From positions 9,897,551 through 9,961,550 of the forward strand of contig NC_083570.1 of assembly GCF_027579695.1 (NCBI RefSeq): a DNA stretch of 64,000 nucleotides. The letters run 5' to 3'. Below, piece after piece: positions 21,467 through 32,049 of the stretch. Source of the stretch: Neoarius graeffei. Lineage: Eukaryota > Chordata > Actinopteri > Siluriformes > Ariidae. How positions within the stretch are numbered: the first letter of the stretch is position 1; each line of letters begins with the position of its first letter. The translations under genes were made by a program, and so were the position numbers. The notes under the pieces were generated by a model. The model had not been told where the DNA came from and ran no database searches. It was given only the letters and a program-made list of their open reading frames with translations.

Positions 21467-22245
21467 CTTTATTCATCACATGTACACTTGTGAAATTCCT
21501 CTCTGCATTTAACCCATCTGAAGTAGTGAACGCACACGTGAGCAATGAGCACAAACACGTACTCAGAGCAGTGGGCAGCCGTGCTACAGCAGCCAGGGAG
21601 CAGTTAGGGGTTAGGTGCCTCGCTCAAGAGCACCTCAGCCTAAGGGCACCCCATGTTAACCTAACGACATGCCTTTGGGCTCTGGTGGAAACCAGAGCAC
21701 CTGGAGAAAACCCACGCAGACTCCACACAGAAAGGCCCCCGTCAGCCACTGGGCTCAAACCCAGAACCTTCTTGCTGTGAGGCGACAGTCAAGTCAAGTC
21801 AAGTTTATTTGTATAGCGCTTTTAACAAACATTGTCGCAAAGCAGCTTTACAGAATTTGAACGACTTAAAACATGAGCTAATTGTATCCCTAATCTATCC
21901 CCAATGAGCAAGCCTGTGGCAACGGTGGCAAGGAAAAACTCCCTCAGACTACATGAGGAAGAAACCTCGAGAGGAACCAGACTCAAAAGGGAACCCATCC
22001 TCATTTGGGCAACAACAGACAGCATGACTATAATATTAACAGTTTTAACATGAGGACAGTTTCGTTGATGTTATAATTCTTCATTGATGGAAACTTGAGT
22101 GCAAAACTGTTCATGATAACTGCAGTCCTAAAGTTAGCAAGTCAACTTTAGTCCTCAGCCATAAAAGCATTACTGTAAGAGTCCAGAGCGTCTTCCAGGT
22201 ATAAGTCCAGTAACAGTGCTAACCACTACACCACCATGCTGCCCA
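21447..22245 (-). mobile_element. SINE (type II) in LINE copy 1, itself interrupted
   Basis: In antisense: tail AACAACAACTTTATTCATC, body CTCTGCATTTAACCCATCTG and AGCAGTTAGGGGTTAGGTGC, then the tRNA-like head CTAACCACTACACCACCATG. It shares its head with type I but has a different body and a stem-loop-free 3' end. The L2 3' segment at 21789-22212 interrupts it. A clean orthologous copy is at 61809-62180. Confidence 0.85.
21789..22212 (-). mobile_element. L2 3'-UTR insertion inside the SINE
   Basis: Starts TCAAGTCAAGTCAAG (reverse of a TTGAC tail) and matches 8901-8980 plus 13773-14160, the 3' UTR of the large L2 copy. ACAG at 21785-21788 and 22213-22216 appears duplicated and restores the SINE sequence GCGACAGTGCTAACC. 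It is an extreme 5' truncation with no coding sequence. Confidence 0.8.
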
Positions 22246-22697
22246 GATAATGCAGATTCAGCTTGGCTACATGCAGGACAGCACCTGTGAAGAGAGCAAA
22301 CAATGCAGTGGCTACACAGCTTTGTATTACACTAACTTTCACAGGAAAAGGTTCCAGTTCTTCATCTTCACAGAGAACATAAACAGTCATCCCATCATGG
22401 AGAAGACGAATCATTGTGATCAGTTTATTTGGGCACCAGGAATTCTCCAAAGAACCTCTCTATTCACTGAGAGCAAGAGATACTAAGAAATACTGAATAA
22501 CGTAGAGCTCCAGCATCATGAAGCTGAGAAATTTACTGGATTTATTGTCTTTTTTTTTTAACGAGACTAAAAAGCTGCTGTTCCATTAAACCCAGTTACA
22601 GTATGACGCACAGCAGGGACCGAATAAACCATTCATCTCATCATGAATCAATATTGTTGATTATATTTATGATAAGACAAGTTTTCAGTCTGTTCTG

Positions 22698-23449
22698 ATG
22701 TGAGTTCAGCAAAAATATTGAAAATGGTTCATTTCTTGCAGCGTCACGTGTCTATGAGCATCCTCTAGTGGTCAGAAATGATAAGACAAGTTTAAATTGC
22801 AGTCATTTAAATTTAATGAATAAATCACTCAATTTTTCATTTTCTGAAAATTTATAAAGAAATAAATGGCTAAAGTGAGATAAAGGAATTCTTTAAAGTA
22901 AATTTGATTTTATTGTCGCCTACACATGAATGTTAAATGGTAAATGTGGCCAGAGATCGATTTCTGTACTTCAATAGAAAGTATCATGTATGTCATTTAT
23001 GTTCTTTTCCCATTTTGTCCTTTCTTTCTGTCCATGAAGTGTATGCGGTGAAATCACATTTTAAAATCAGAACTCCAGATAGAATTCTATAATATGCGAA
23101 TACAATCGAGTTGTTATTTGGAGGCTCAGTTTTACAGAGTAGCACCACATCACTGAAAAACAACAAAACAATAAAAACCCCAGCAGCCTTTCAACATCAA
23201 TTCTGTATCTTCACTAAAAGACACACAAGAGGATTTACAGCAGGACCGTGTCTTACTACAAGCACTAAAAACTACCACATTGTGTTCATTAAGGATGGAA
23301 ATAAAGCAGAAATATTTCACTGTCATCAGCACTTCAGTGTCATTTGTTCTGCTGAAATATTTTCCTCATTCTGTCAGTTTGGAATTTAGTGAGGAGTGAA
23401 AATGAATCGAAATAAATGACTTTATTACCACAAGGGGAGTCAAAACCTG
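22698..23449. other. No gene recognised
   Basis: AT-rich intergenic sequence. The short frame at 23111-23389 has no known motif. I see nothing further to annotate. Confidence 0.4.
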
Positions 23450-23935
23450 ATTTGATTTATTTTGCATTGTTTATTGCGAATAGAAGTCCCACTTTCTCAT
23501 GAACAGATTGTTGAGATGGAAATGAAGTTGGTCGATGAATATGTTTGAGATCAGAGATCCTGAGTCGCCTCAATCAGTCATTAGACGTGTCTTTGAGAAG
23601 TAGGAGAACACTGGAGAACCAGGAGGAAACCCACACTGACACGGGTCATTTTACCTTTGGGTCATTTTAACATTGTTTACAGACTGAAATGAATCTCCTG
23701 AAAGGCAGAAGAAAGAAATCTGCTAGTAGTGTTAACACAAGACTTTATCTAATCCCAGTCAGTGCAGGGTTCAAACCCCATCCACCAGAAATATCATTAA
23801 AATCAAAGGGAAAGGCAGAGACGAGGCGAGATCATCAACAGGAGATCTATCCAGAATAAACACAGCTCACGACCAAGGATATTTAGTAACATACTGGAAG
23901 GGTTCACCGTTACTGTAGGATCTATATGCATTTTA
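23450..23935. repeat. TRIM intergenic duplicated block, copy 1
   Basis: From about GATTTATTTTGCATTGTTTATT to CTGGAAGGGTTCACCGTTAC this matches 32050-32750 (upstream of gene A) at high identity, including TCATGAACAGATTGTTGAG and GGGTTCAAACCCCATCCACC. It reflects duplication of TRIM units together with their flanks. Confidence 0.8.
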
Positions 23936-24019
23936 TAACAACAGACAGGAAATGAGTGGAGGAAGTGAAGTTATTCAAAATGTGTGTAAAGGCGCCCTCT
24001 GGTGGTCTGGAGGAGAAAT

Positions 24020-24381
24020 CTCATCTCATTATCTCTAGCCGCTTTATCCTGTTCTACAGGGTCGCAGGCAAGCTGGAGCCTATCCCAGCTGACTACGGGC
24101 GAAAGGCGGGGTACACCCTGGGCAAGTCGCCAGGTCATCACAGGGCTGACAGACACAGACAACCATTCACACTCACATTCACACCTACGGTCAATTTAGA
24201 GTCACCAGTTAACCTAACCTGCATGTCTTTGGGGGAAACCAGAGCACCTGGAGGAAACCCACGCGGACATGGGGAGAACATGCAAACTCCACACAGAAAG
24301 GCCCTCGCCGGCCACGGGGCTCAAACCCGGACCTTCTTGCTGTGAGGCAACAGCGCTAACCACTACACCACCGTGCCGCCC
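24020..24381 (-). mobile_element. Full-length SINE (type I)
   Basis: In antisense it runs from CTCATCTCATTATCTCTAGCC to CACTACACCACCGTGCCGCC. The target duplication CTGGAGGAGAAAT is perfect at 24007-24019 and 24382-24394. The head contains a B-box-like GGTTCGAGCC-type sequence (here mutated to GGGTTTGAGCC) and the A-box TGGTGTAGTGG. It is an intact reference copy for this family. Confidence 0.95.
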
Positions 24382-24477
24382 CTGGAGGAGAAATGTCCAG
24401 GTTAAATATTATTGTTCATCCACGTTTCTTTTATTTTTATTTGTGAACACACAGGTCTAAAATAATTTCACTTCAAT

Positions 24478-24605
24478 GAGCTGTTACTATAGAAACAAGA
24501 ACGTATTAGAGCAAGCCCATTAATATAAACCTGCACTACTGTCAGAGCTGCTGTTATAGAAAATTAATCAACACCTTCTGACCAATCAGAATAGACAACT
24601 GGAAC
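24478..24605 (-). repeat. Dispersed MITE-like repeat, copy 2
   Basis: Inverted relative of 20289-20385 (AGCTGTTACTATAGAAAC, CTACTGTCAGAGCTGCTG, AATTAATCAACACCTTCTG). No coding potential. Confidence 0.65.
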
Positions 24606-24924
24606 AGAATTGTTTTTTTTTTTTGCTTTATTTGATTGAAAATTAAAAGGATTTAAAAAAAAAGTTTTTCCAACAATCATGTTGAGAATCTAAATCAGGA
24701 GTCAGACCACAGACAGATCCAGTTCACAGAGACAGATTTATCATCATTATTCACACAGACAATATATGACAACATTAAAAGAGATGTTTTAGGGAGGAAA
24801 AAAAGTCAGTTGTAGGTTTACAGTGATTTTCACAAACACATATTTAAGACACTGTAGTTATTTCCCACAGATTAAATAATCTAAAAATATCCATCCAAAG
24901 TGGAGAAAAACCCCGTTGCGTATC

Positions 24925-25070
24925 AATACAGCGGCTTGCTGACATCCTGACCTCAGTATTAAAAGCTTCTGTCTGAAAATGAGTTCAGCACAGAAACTTC
25001 ATCACTGGGGGAAACTTTATTCTCCTGTGCTCTTATCTTTTATTCTGCAAAGCTTTGATTGTAATATTTG
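24925..25070. repeat. TRIM 3'-flank block, copy 1
   Basis: The segment with GGCTTGCTGACATCCTGACC, GGGGGAAACTTTATTCTCC and TATTCTGCAAAGCTTTGATT recurs at 34474-34605 and 50190-50325. It marks the 3' flank of the TRIM duplication unit. Confidence 0.8.
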
Positions 25071-25188
25071 CATGGATTAAAGCAAAAAAAAAAATATTTG
25101 ACTGAAGATTTACGGGGGCGTTATGGGTGGATTTCGATGAAATTCTGAGAATGGTTAACTTAGAACTGATAACTTTATTATCAATTAA

Positions 25189-25503
25189 TTAATGGATTAA
25201 TATATTCAATTTATTGTTGAGTGATTCTTCACCATTGTTTGTTTTTGAGATAAAAGCACAGACACGTATTTTCTGTGCACAGACACGATCAGTCATAGAT
25301 GGACTGACCTCCGTTGAGGTGAGATTTGCTCCTGGGAAAGAAGAGGTGTGCTGAAGACCCCTTACATTGGCCTTGTGGCTGGCTTCCAGTTGATGGCACG
25401 ACAGCACTTTCTTTCTATTGCTTCCGTATATTATTTTTTTGTGGCAAACCGCACAAATGTTGAGTTTGTTTGCACCATGAACTAAATGGCTTTCCGTTTT
25501 CAC
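25189..25503 (-). other. Unrecognised open frame with Cys/His pattern
   Basis: The 104-codon frame includes ICAVCHKKIIYGSNRKKVLSC and HQLEASHKA, a C-x2-C ... C-H ... H arrangement that could be a degraded zinc finger from a transposon. No start context or splice structure supports a gene, and the C-terminal half has no pattern. It lies in a 1.9-kb stretch (25070-26990) that gene B's 3' flank lacks, so it may be part of an insertion. Confidence 0.25.
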
Positions 25504-26147
25504 CTATTTCGTACAGCCAAGCCCACCTCCACTTGTTTTTACACCTTTATCGATGGCAGACACATCAGTGCCTTCTTTCATGCAAAGCGCATCCATGCTG
25601 CCGAAACCGAAAGCAGAATGACATGCTCCTCTGTGCAGAACGTCAATATAGAAAAAAGTCTGGATCTTCGCTTAAATTAAAATTGGGGTTTGACCTTACT
25701 TTGTGTTGAATACGACTTCAAAAACAATTCAAGATTTTATTAAGAGAAATATTGTGGCCAACAGGAGTGTTAAGTTACCTAAAAGATGGCGTGAAGTTGG
25801 CTGCTATCTACTTTGCGTTCGTTCTCATTTTCCTCCATCATTTCATAGGCCAGAAACAGATGTTTTGACGTAATTTAACTTAGTAGGCTATGATTATTAT
25901 TTAACCGTAGTCTTCTAGACATTTTGACTGTTTGGGGCATTGAACGCTGGTGTATGATTTTGAGGGAATAAAGTTTAGCGCATGTCGGAACATCATTGCG
26001 CTCGCAGCCTCCAACTCCTCAAACGTCCTTTAAATTGTGATATAACGTAGGCTATAAGGCACGGTTCTAACATACCTTACACATTGGCCTAACGAAAATA
26101 ATAATTGTTGGGGCATCTGCTGATTTGTTAGCTATAAATTTAGGTCT

Positions 26148-26524
26148 GGGCGGCACGGTGGTGTAGTGGTTAGCGCTGTCGCCTCACAGCAAGAAGGTCT
26201 GGGTTCGAGCCCCATGGCCGGTGAGGGCCTTTCTGTGTGGAGTTTGCATGTTCTCCCCGTGTCCGCGTGGGTTTCCTCCGGGTGCTCCGGTTTCCCCCAC
26301 AGTCCAAAGACATGCAGGTTAGGTTTACTGGTGACTCTAAATTGACCGTAGGTGTGAATGTGAGTGTGAATGGTTGTCTGTGTCTATGTGTCAGCCCTGT
26401 GATGACCTGGCGACTTGCCCAGGGTGTACCCCGCCTTTCGCCCGTAGTCAGCTGGGATAGGCTCCAGCTTGCCTGCGACCCTGTAGAACAGGATAAAGCG
26501 GCTAGAGATAATGAGATGAGATGA
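26148..26524 (+). mobile_element. Full-length SINE (type I)
   Basis: Head GGGCGGCACGGTGGTGTAGTGG, intact B-box GGGTTCGAGCCCC, body CTCCCCGTGTCCGCGTGGG, and tail GAGATAATGAGATGAGATG. Flanks AAATTTAGGT and AAATTAAGGT are an imperfect target duplication. This is the best-preserved sense copy in the window. Confidence 0.93.
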
Positions 26525-27229
26525 AATTAAGGTTTAATTACTTCTGACAGTCTGCAAGCATTGCACCGTCGGGTCTTCAAGTCTGGCTGAAGCAGAGGAG
26601 CGGGCTTTCCGGGGTTTATTTTTTCGTGTTTTTTTTTTAACATGCTCTATTTCTATATGTCCAGGTTTGAACTAAGTCATTTTGGCAAGATTTAATTTAA
26701 TACAAAACAGAAATGGTCAGACACAAGCGCGCCAAGCACATGGGAATGTATTTTGCCAATTTTGACAGCGCATGTTTTTTTAATGCCGCACTGTAGACAG
26801 CGAACGTTTAAACATGATCAAACATAGGAAATGAACGACACAAAGCATGGCTCAAAAACAAAAAAGTTAAATAAACCCTACTGATAGTTGATGGTGTTGC
26901 AACACATCAGTGTTATAACCCAATCTCTACCCAACCACCCGTCATTTTAATTCTCCTCGGATCAGCGCCGACCGCACATTTGGCCTTATTTTTATCCAAA
27001 TAATTTGAATAAAAATCCCAAACTCACAGATAAACCTGGATTTATAAGGTTCTATCTGCGGACCAATCATCATCCAGGCTGAATATGGGATGAACACGAC
27101 ATCGGCATATTTTATAATCTAAATATTAAAATGAGTGTTTTTGTGCAGCTGGATTGTGTTCTAGTGAAACAGACGACTGAGCAACAACGTGGCAACGTGC
27201 AGGAATTTTACAGAAAACACTACACACTT
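26525..27229. other. Gene A 3' flank
   Basis: No gene. The part from 26990 to 27110 (CAAACTCACAGATAAACC, CCAATCATCATCCAGGCTG) matches the gene B flank at 50330-50432, and 27125-27229 matches 50828-50937, so these belong to the duplicated unit. Confidence 0.6.
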
Positions 27230-27771
27230 TTATTCTGGATCACACAATCTCACTGTAGAACCAGAAAACCAGTAGGGTCCAAACCCAGCGTATAGAGGCT
27301 GAGTGAATGTGGTGTGGACTCTGTGGAGGAGCTTCATCGTGTCAGAGACGCTGTAGAAGGACAGAGTTCCTGCACTGTGATCCACATACACTCCTATTCT
27401 GGAGGCTGATGGAACTCTGAGAACAGTCTTAATGTTGTTGTGATAGAAAGAGAGAGAAGAAAAAGAAGAACACCGCAGACTCCAGGACTGATTGTTGAAT
27501 CCAAACCCACACTCATTACCCAGTGCTTTCCTGCTGATATCTTTATACGAGACTGATATGTCCACAACACCACCAGCACCGCTCCACTCCACCTCCCAGT
27601 AACAGCGTCCACACACACTCTCCTTACACAACACCTGATCCCAGTAATCAAATCTCTCTGGATGTTCAGAGTAACGCTGCTTTATCTCAGTGTTTCTCAC
27701 CGCTCTGTTCTTCTCAGACAGAATGAGGCGACGATGTGCCGTGTTGGGATCCAGAGTCAGATAACAGAAAT
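27230..27771 (-). CDS. Gene A exon 6 (PRY/SPRY)
   Basis: 180 residues plus stop: [20 protein letters not shown] (PRY), [42 protein letters not shown] and [17 protein letters not shown] (SPRY). The stop TAA lies inside AATAAA. Variable loops around residues 420 and 470 differ from B and C. Confidence 0.93.
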
Positions 27772-28349
27772 CTAAAATAAGAGAGAAAAACAAACTGAAC
27801 AATGTGAACATGAATATCTGCGCTGGGGGCGTGGTCACGAAAACAGCAGTTTGGTTGCAGTGAAAACTTTTCTATGTAGAACCCTGTCACTCCCCCCTCC
27901 CCCCACTCTGGGCTCAACAACACAACAAAAGGGCAATAATATAACAATAGCCAATCAGAATCCAGATACGACAACCAATCAGAATTCAGATACGACAACC
28001 AATCAGAATTCAGATACATTCTGTTGTCAAGTAAAATTGTAACCTGTCAAAGTTCTCGAGCCCTCGTGCTGTTTTACCGTTAGATCAATCACATATCAGC
28101 TTAAACTAGCATTCTAAACCTAGTTAAAGATCCCACAGAAGAGAGCGACTCCCCCTGCCAGCCTCATGGAACTGAATAAGTTGACTTAATTAAAAAGTTT
28201 ACTGTTCTATGAAAGGGTGTGTTTGCATGATCATTATTATTTTACTAGTGGCATAAAATTGTCTTGAAAAGACGTCAAGAATAATATCGTTTATCACAAT
28301 AATTTCTGAGACAATATATCATCCAACAAAATGTATCATGACAAGCCTA

Positions 28350-28401
<52 letters not shown>

Positions 28402-29537
28402 AGATTTACATTTCAGAAACTCTTCTCTGCTCTGTGGTTCTGGTTCTGAAATGATCTGAACTGCTGCAGCTGTGGAGAGAAAAATAGAAACATGAGTTTG
28501 TGTAAAAGATGGAAAGAGTTTAAAGTGATCCAGTCAGTTTTTTCATTTTAAATCAGTGTTTTAGTTCAAAGCGTCGGGTGAATAAAGTGTCTGCAGAAAA
28601 GAAAGCAGGAGCATCGCTAAGAAATAACACATCACTGTGTTTCTCCAGCAGGAACAGCTCCTCTTACCATGTGGAGGGATTTTGTTGAATTCCTCCTCAC
28701 AGAATTCCTCGAGTCTCTTTTTCAGATCTGAGAGAGAATTCCTCACTCCATCAAATGAGAGATGCTGGACAGTGACGCTGGATGTGTGAAAATTTGGTCT
28801 GCCCCATGGAGGAGACTGACGTCCAAAAGCTAAAACCTACAGAAAGCAAATGAAATGTAAAACCCACTTGTGATGTCAGACAGGGACATTTATTGTTCCC
28901 TTAATGAGAGGTGTTTTAGAGAGTGTGTGAGGAACAGCTGGCTCTGTAGATCAGACAGTGAGTGTTACCTGGAGGAAATGGATGTGATCGTGTGTGTGTG
29001 AAAGCTGCTCCAGCTCAGTGACTCTCCTCTGAAGATCAGCAATCTCCTGCTCCAGTTGCTCCAGGAGTCGTTCAGCTCGACTCAGTTCAGCCTTCTCCTG
29101 ATCTCTGATCAGCTCCGTCACCTCCCAGCGCTTTTTCTCCATGGAGCTGATCAGCTCAGTAAAGATCCTCTCACTGTCCTCCACTGCTGTCTGTGCACTG
29201 AGCTGTTAGGACACACACACACACAAGATGTAAAGCTCATCTATCATTCCCTCTCTTACTGGGACTGTAAATGACTCGTTGTCCATGTTGTGTGTGTTTC
29301 TAGGAGCAGCTCTGTCTCTGCTCACTGCTCACCTTTATAGTGTTCACAGCCTGTTTCAGCTCCTGCACCTTCTTCTGCTTCTCCTGGATTCTCTGCTGGG
29401 ATTTCATCTGCTCCTCCTTTAACTCACTCTGAGGACAAATAAAATACATTCAGCTTTTTATACAGTATGAGCGAACTGGTTCCATATTAATGTCAGTTCA
29501 AAGTACATTCATGTTTCGCTCTGAAGGTTATGTACTC

Positions 29538-29579
<42 letters not shown>

Positions 29580-31636
29580 GTTCACTAACTGGTCTGGGCT
29601 GGGTTTCCCGAAAGCCTCTTAAGGCCAAGAGAGTTTTAAATGACCTCTTAAGATCCATCATCAAGCTAACGTGGTTTTCCTGAACAACATCGTAGCACAA
29701 GTCGTCCTTTAGTTTGCTCGGAATTTACGAGAGACCCGGAGCACTCGTTCAAAACAAAGAGCGACTCGCTCGCTGCCGAATCCACAGAATGCGCATGCGG
29801 CTCTGAGGGACTCTCACAGTCAGCGGGGGAAACTGGGGTTGAATCTGCTGGTGGTGTTCAATTAGTTTTCTTCTACATTGCAAGAACATCGAGTTAATTA
29901 TCAGAGGTGGACAGTAACGAAGTACATTTACTTGAGTTCTGTACTGAAGTACACTTTTTGAGTATCTGTACTTTACTTGAGTATTTTTTTGGGGGAACTT
30001 TAACTTCACTCCATTTGAAAGACAAATATCGTCCTTTTTACTCCACTACATTTCTATCAAGGTCCTCGTTACTCGTTACTATGAAGCAGCTTTGAAAGTG
30101 GATGTTTTTTTCTTTTCTAAAACGTGATTGGTTTTTCCGCAGGTGACACTGAGACAGTCTATCAGTAATCACTAGGGTCACGTCACGTCCATAGACTGGA
30201 TAAAATCAAGATCAATGATTTCTCCGCAGCATTATTTAACACGATCAGTTGATGGCAGAATGGAAGGAGGCGGTTCTTCTGGGGAATGCACACACCCACG
30301 GTTCTATAGCTAGAACCCATGATTCAGTTTTCTGAAAGGAATAAAGAGTCATTTTGATTTAAATGTTTGCTTTGTTTGCCTAAAACGGAGCACATCACAG
30401 CCTACAAAAACTCGCCATCCCACCTGTGGAAGCATATTGAGGGATATAAACGTTTTATTAGCTTGCAGTGAAGTTGTCTGTGCATTTAGAGTTAGCGATA
30501 GTGTTGAAATAACTATGCAGTCTGATTAGTCAAATTATTTTCTGTGGATTTGCCCGCCAAGTTGCCATAGTCTTGTCCATGGCTAATGTTTACACACAGC
30601 TAGTTAACTTGGACACTGTTAGTTATGTCCAATATGATTGCCTTTAGCAGCTACTAATGCCTATATCAGGGACGCGAACTGCAAAGACGCACTTTGTCCT
30701 GTTGCTCTTTAGACTCCTTCTTACGAGTGAATTCCGGAAAACCACACACAGAGACAACGTTCATTCTTTAAGAGAGTCTCTCAACTCTCTCTTTAGGTCT
30801 AAAGGGCAACGTTATCAGGAAACCCACCCCTAACCAGATTACGACCATCACTGAAGATAAATTTAACACTCTGTTCACCAGAACACAGACAATTTTAATC
30901 AGCTTTTACAGAATCCTTCTGATTGAGACACACATTGAAATTAAAGTTCAAATCATATCACTGACTAAAGCACCTGTTTCTAGATGGGAAACTATAATTA
31001 AGATGATTTAATTCTGGAAAGATTTCTAGTTCTCACCTGTTTCTCAGCTCTTTCTGTTGCAACTGAAACAGCGTCATGGTTTTTATGTTTCTCCAACATG
31101 CACAAATAACAGATGCAGGTTTGATCAGTACGACAGTAGATCTCAATCAGCTTGTTATGTTCAGAGCAGATCTTCTCTTGGAGTTTTGCTGAGGCTTCAA
31201 TTAATGTGTGTTTTTTCAAAGCAGGACGTTCAAGATGAGGTTTCAGATGAATTTCACAAAATGAAGTCAAACAAATCAGACAGGACTTGACGGCTTTGTG
31301 TTTTCTCCCGGTGCAGAAATCACACTCCACATCTCCAGGTCCAGCGTAACAGTGAGCAGGAGAAGCAGCTTGGACTTCAGTCTTCTTCAGTTTCTCCACC
31401 ACTTCATCCAGCATGTTGTTTCTGCGTAGAACAGGCCTTGTCGTGAAAGTGTCTCTGCACTGAGGACAGCTGTAGACGCCCTTCTGATCCTCCTGATCCC
31501 AGCAGCCATTAATACACACCTTACAGAAACTGTGACCACAGAGGATAGTCACCGGATCCTTCAGGAGATCCAGACACACTGGACACATGAACTGGTCCAC
31601 AGAAAGCTGATCTACTGAAATACTGGCCTCGGCCAT
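27230..31636 (-). CDS. Gene A: finTRIM-like E3 ubiquitin ligase (TRIM16/TRIM25-like), complete
   Basis: Six exons: 31636-31037, 29428-29333, 29202-28969, 28836-28668, 28469-28410, 27771-27230; all GT/AG, phases consistent, 566 codons plus stop. RING (residues 18-60) has C18, C21, C33, H35, C38, C41, C57, C60. B-box1 has C105, C108, C119, C122, C127, H130; B-box2 spans about 157-187. Coiled coil 201-310, linker 311-386, PRY/SPRY 387-566. It should transfer ubiquitin in the cytosol, dimerise by the coiled coil and choose substrates through SPRY; fish family members are virus- or interferon-inducible (family knowledge). Intron 1 contains hAT remains. The nearest paralogue is gene B in the same orientation. 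No break is seen. Confidence 0.92.
28353..28398. repeat. (GT)n microsatellite
   Basis: About 23 GT units in intron 5 of gene A. An equivalent run is at 51543-51592 in gene B. Confidence 0.95.
28410..28469 (-). CDS. Gene A exon 5 (linker)
   Basis: 60 bp encoding [19 protein letters not shown]. Acceptor CTCCACAG, donor GTAAAT. A (GT)n run lies just inside the following intron. Confidence 0.88.
28668..28836 (-). CDS. Gene A exon 4 (linker)
   Basis: 169 bp, starting VLAFGRQSPP after acceptor TTTCTGTAG and ending FNKIPPH at GTAAGA. It contains [16 protein letters not shown], a second short helix. It is 3 bp shorter than in gene B. Confidence 0.88.
28969..29202 (-). CDS. Gene A exon 3 (coiled coil, 234 bp)
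   Basis: 78 codons, [10 protein letters not shown] to HIHFLQ, identical in protein to genes B and C. Acceptor CCTAACAG, donor GTAACA. Confidence 0.93.
29333..29428 (-). CDS. Gene A exon 2 (coiled coil, 96 bp)
   Basis: 32 codons, [12 protein letters not shown] to AVNTIK. The length of 96 bp is canonical for TRIM exon 2. Acceptor TTGTCCTCAG. Confidence 0.93.
29543..29578. repeat. (GT)n(GA)n microsatellite
   Basis: Short GT then GA runs in intron 1 of gene A. The orthologous run in gene B (52757-52815) is longer. Confidence 0.9.
29596..30832. mobile_element. GGGTTTCC-ended repeat with internal hAT, gene A intron 1
   Basis: The left end GGGTTTCCCGAAAGCCTCTTAA and right end CAGGAAACCC are inverted; a similar left end is at 47330. 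Gene B intron 1 has the same two ends (52846-52935 and about 58320-58375), so the insertion predates the A/B duplication. Boundaries are approximate. Confidence 0.5.
29904..30440 (+). mobile_element. hAT end and BED-finger remnant
   Basis: Starts with CAGAGGTGGACAGTAACG and AAGTAC-rich subterminal sequence, the same end type as the element at 9077. At 30317-30440 a frame reads PMIQFSERNKESF, stop, FKCLLCLPKTEHITAYKNS and HLWKHIE, a BED finger with one nonsense codon. The right end was not found. Only part (about 52938-53113) survives in gene B. Confidence 0.7.
31037..31636 (-). CDS. Gene A exon 1 (RING, B-box1, B-box2)
   Basis: 200 codons from [10 protein letters not shown] to ATERAEKQ. The ATG is preferred because the RING begins 17 residues later, as in B, and an upstream stop-rich region follows. 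The donor is CAG/GTGAGA. Compared with gene B it has three extra N-terminal residues and differs mainly at B-box tips (MLEKHKNHDAVSV against [13 protein letters not shown]). Confidence 0.93.
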
Positions 31637-31860
31637 TTTCCTGAAATCGCACAGAGAGAGAGAGAGATCAGTTTTGTTTTCTCTGAAATGACAAGTTACT
31701 TCCTGGTTCTGTGTGTGAAAGAGAGAGAGAGAGAGAGGAGGAGCACAAACACAGAGAGATCATGAACACTCCTCTATTAACCATTTCATCTCCCTTCAGT
31801 GCAGAAATTTAACCCATGTAGCCGCACTGATTAGGATTAATTTCATGAAATACTCACAGA
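31637..31860 (-). promoter_or_regulatory. Gene A proximal upstream region with ISRE-like site
   Basis: At 31670-31681 the plus strand reads AGTTTTGTTTTC, one mismatch from the interferon-response consensus AGTTTCNNTTTC, 34 bp upstream of the ATG. The rest (GA-rich tract, CACTCCTCTATTAACC) matches gene B upstream (59174-59345), but the roughly 33 bp carrying the site is absent there. Whether it lies in promoter or 5' UTR cannot be told. Interferon control is inference from fish TRIM biology. Confidence 0.4.
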
Positions 31861-32049
31861 ATGGATCTTAATTTTCTGGACTTTTCCACCTACTGACACC
31901 TCAAGCACAACTTTCAGCCTTGTTGATAAATTACAATTGTTTCACTTCAACAGCTTTTTCCTCATGACATCTTTAAACTGCTCTTCATCCCTAAAGAATG
32001 TTGGAGCCATTTTAAAAGTGAGGAGGACGCAGCTGTCAGGAAGGAAAAC

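Larger units (their letters stand above)
20457..22697 (-). mobile_element. LINE copy 1 with nested SINE (composite)
   Basis: Minus-strand RT pieces in order: HDGMTVYVL/VKVS (22450-22226), a SINE, then LQYADDAALCSYSEAGLQ with CTKTEVV and LYGSKTWT (21466-20897), then RLRWYGHVVKMDAKQLPKQL and GAPKKRYKD (20894-20457). This is a non-LTR RT of the family with a conserved LRWxGHVxRM tail. The segment 22460-22697 beyond the RT is also shared with the copy at 61042-62622, so the shared block is longer than the recognised LINE. Confidence 0.75.

Noticed and set aside
21421-21860. 119- and 63-codon frames across the SINE
   Set aside because: Antisense SINE sequence; the same peptides recur wherever the SINE does.
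26148-26220. tRNA gene
   Set aside because: A-box and B-box are present, but the sequence does not close into a tRNA cloverleaf and is the head of a dispersed SINE.
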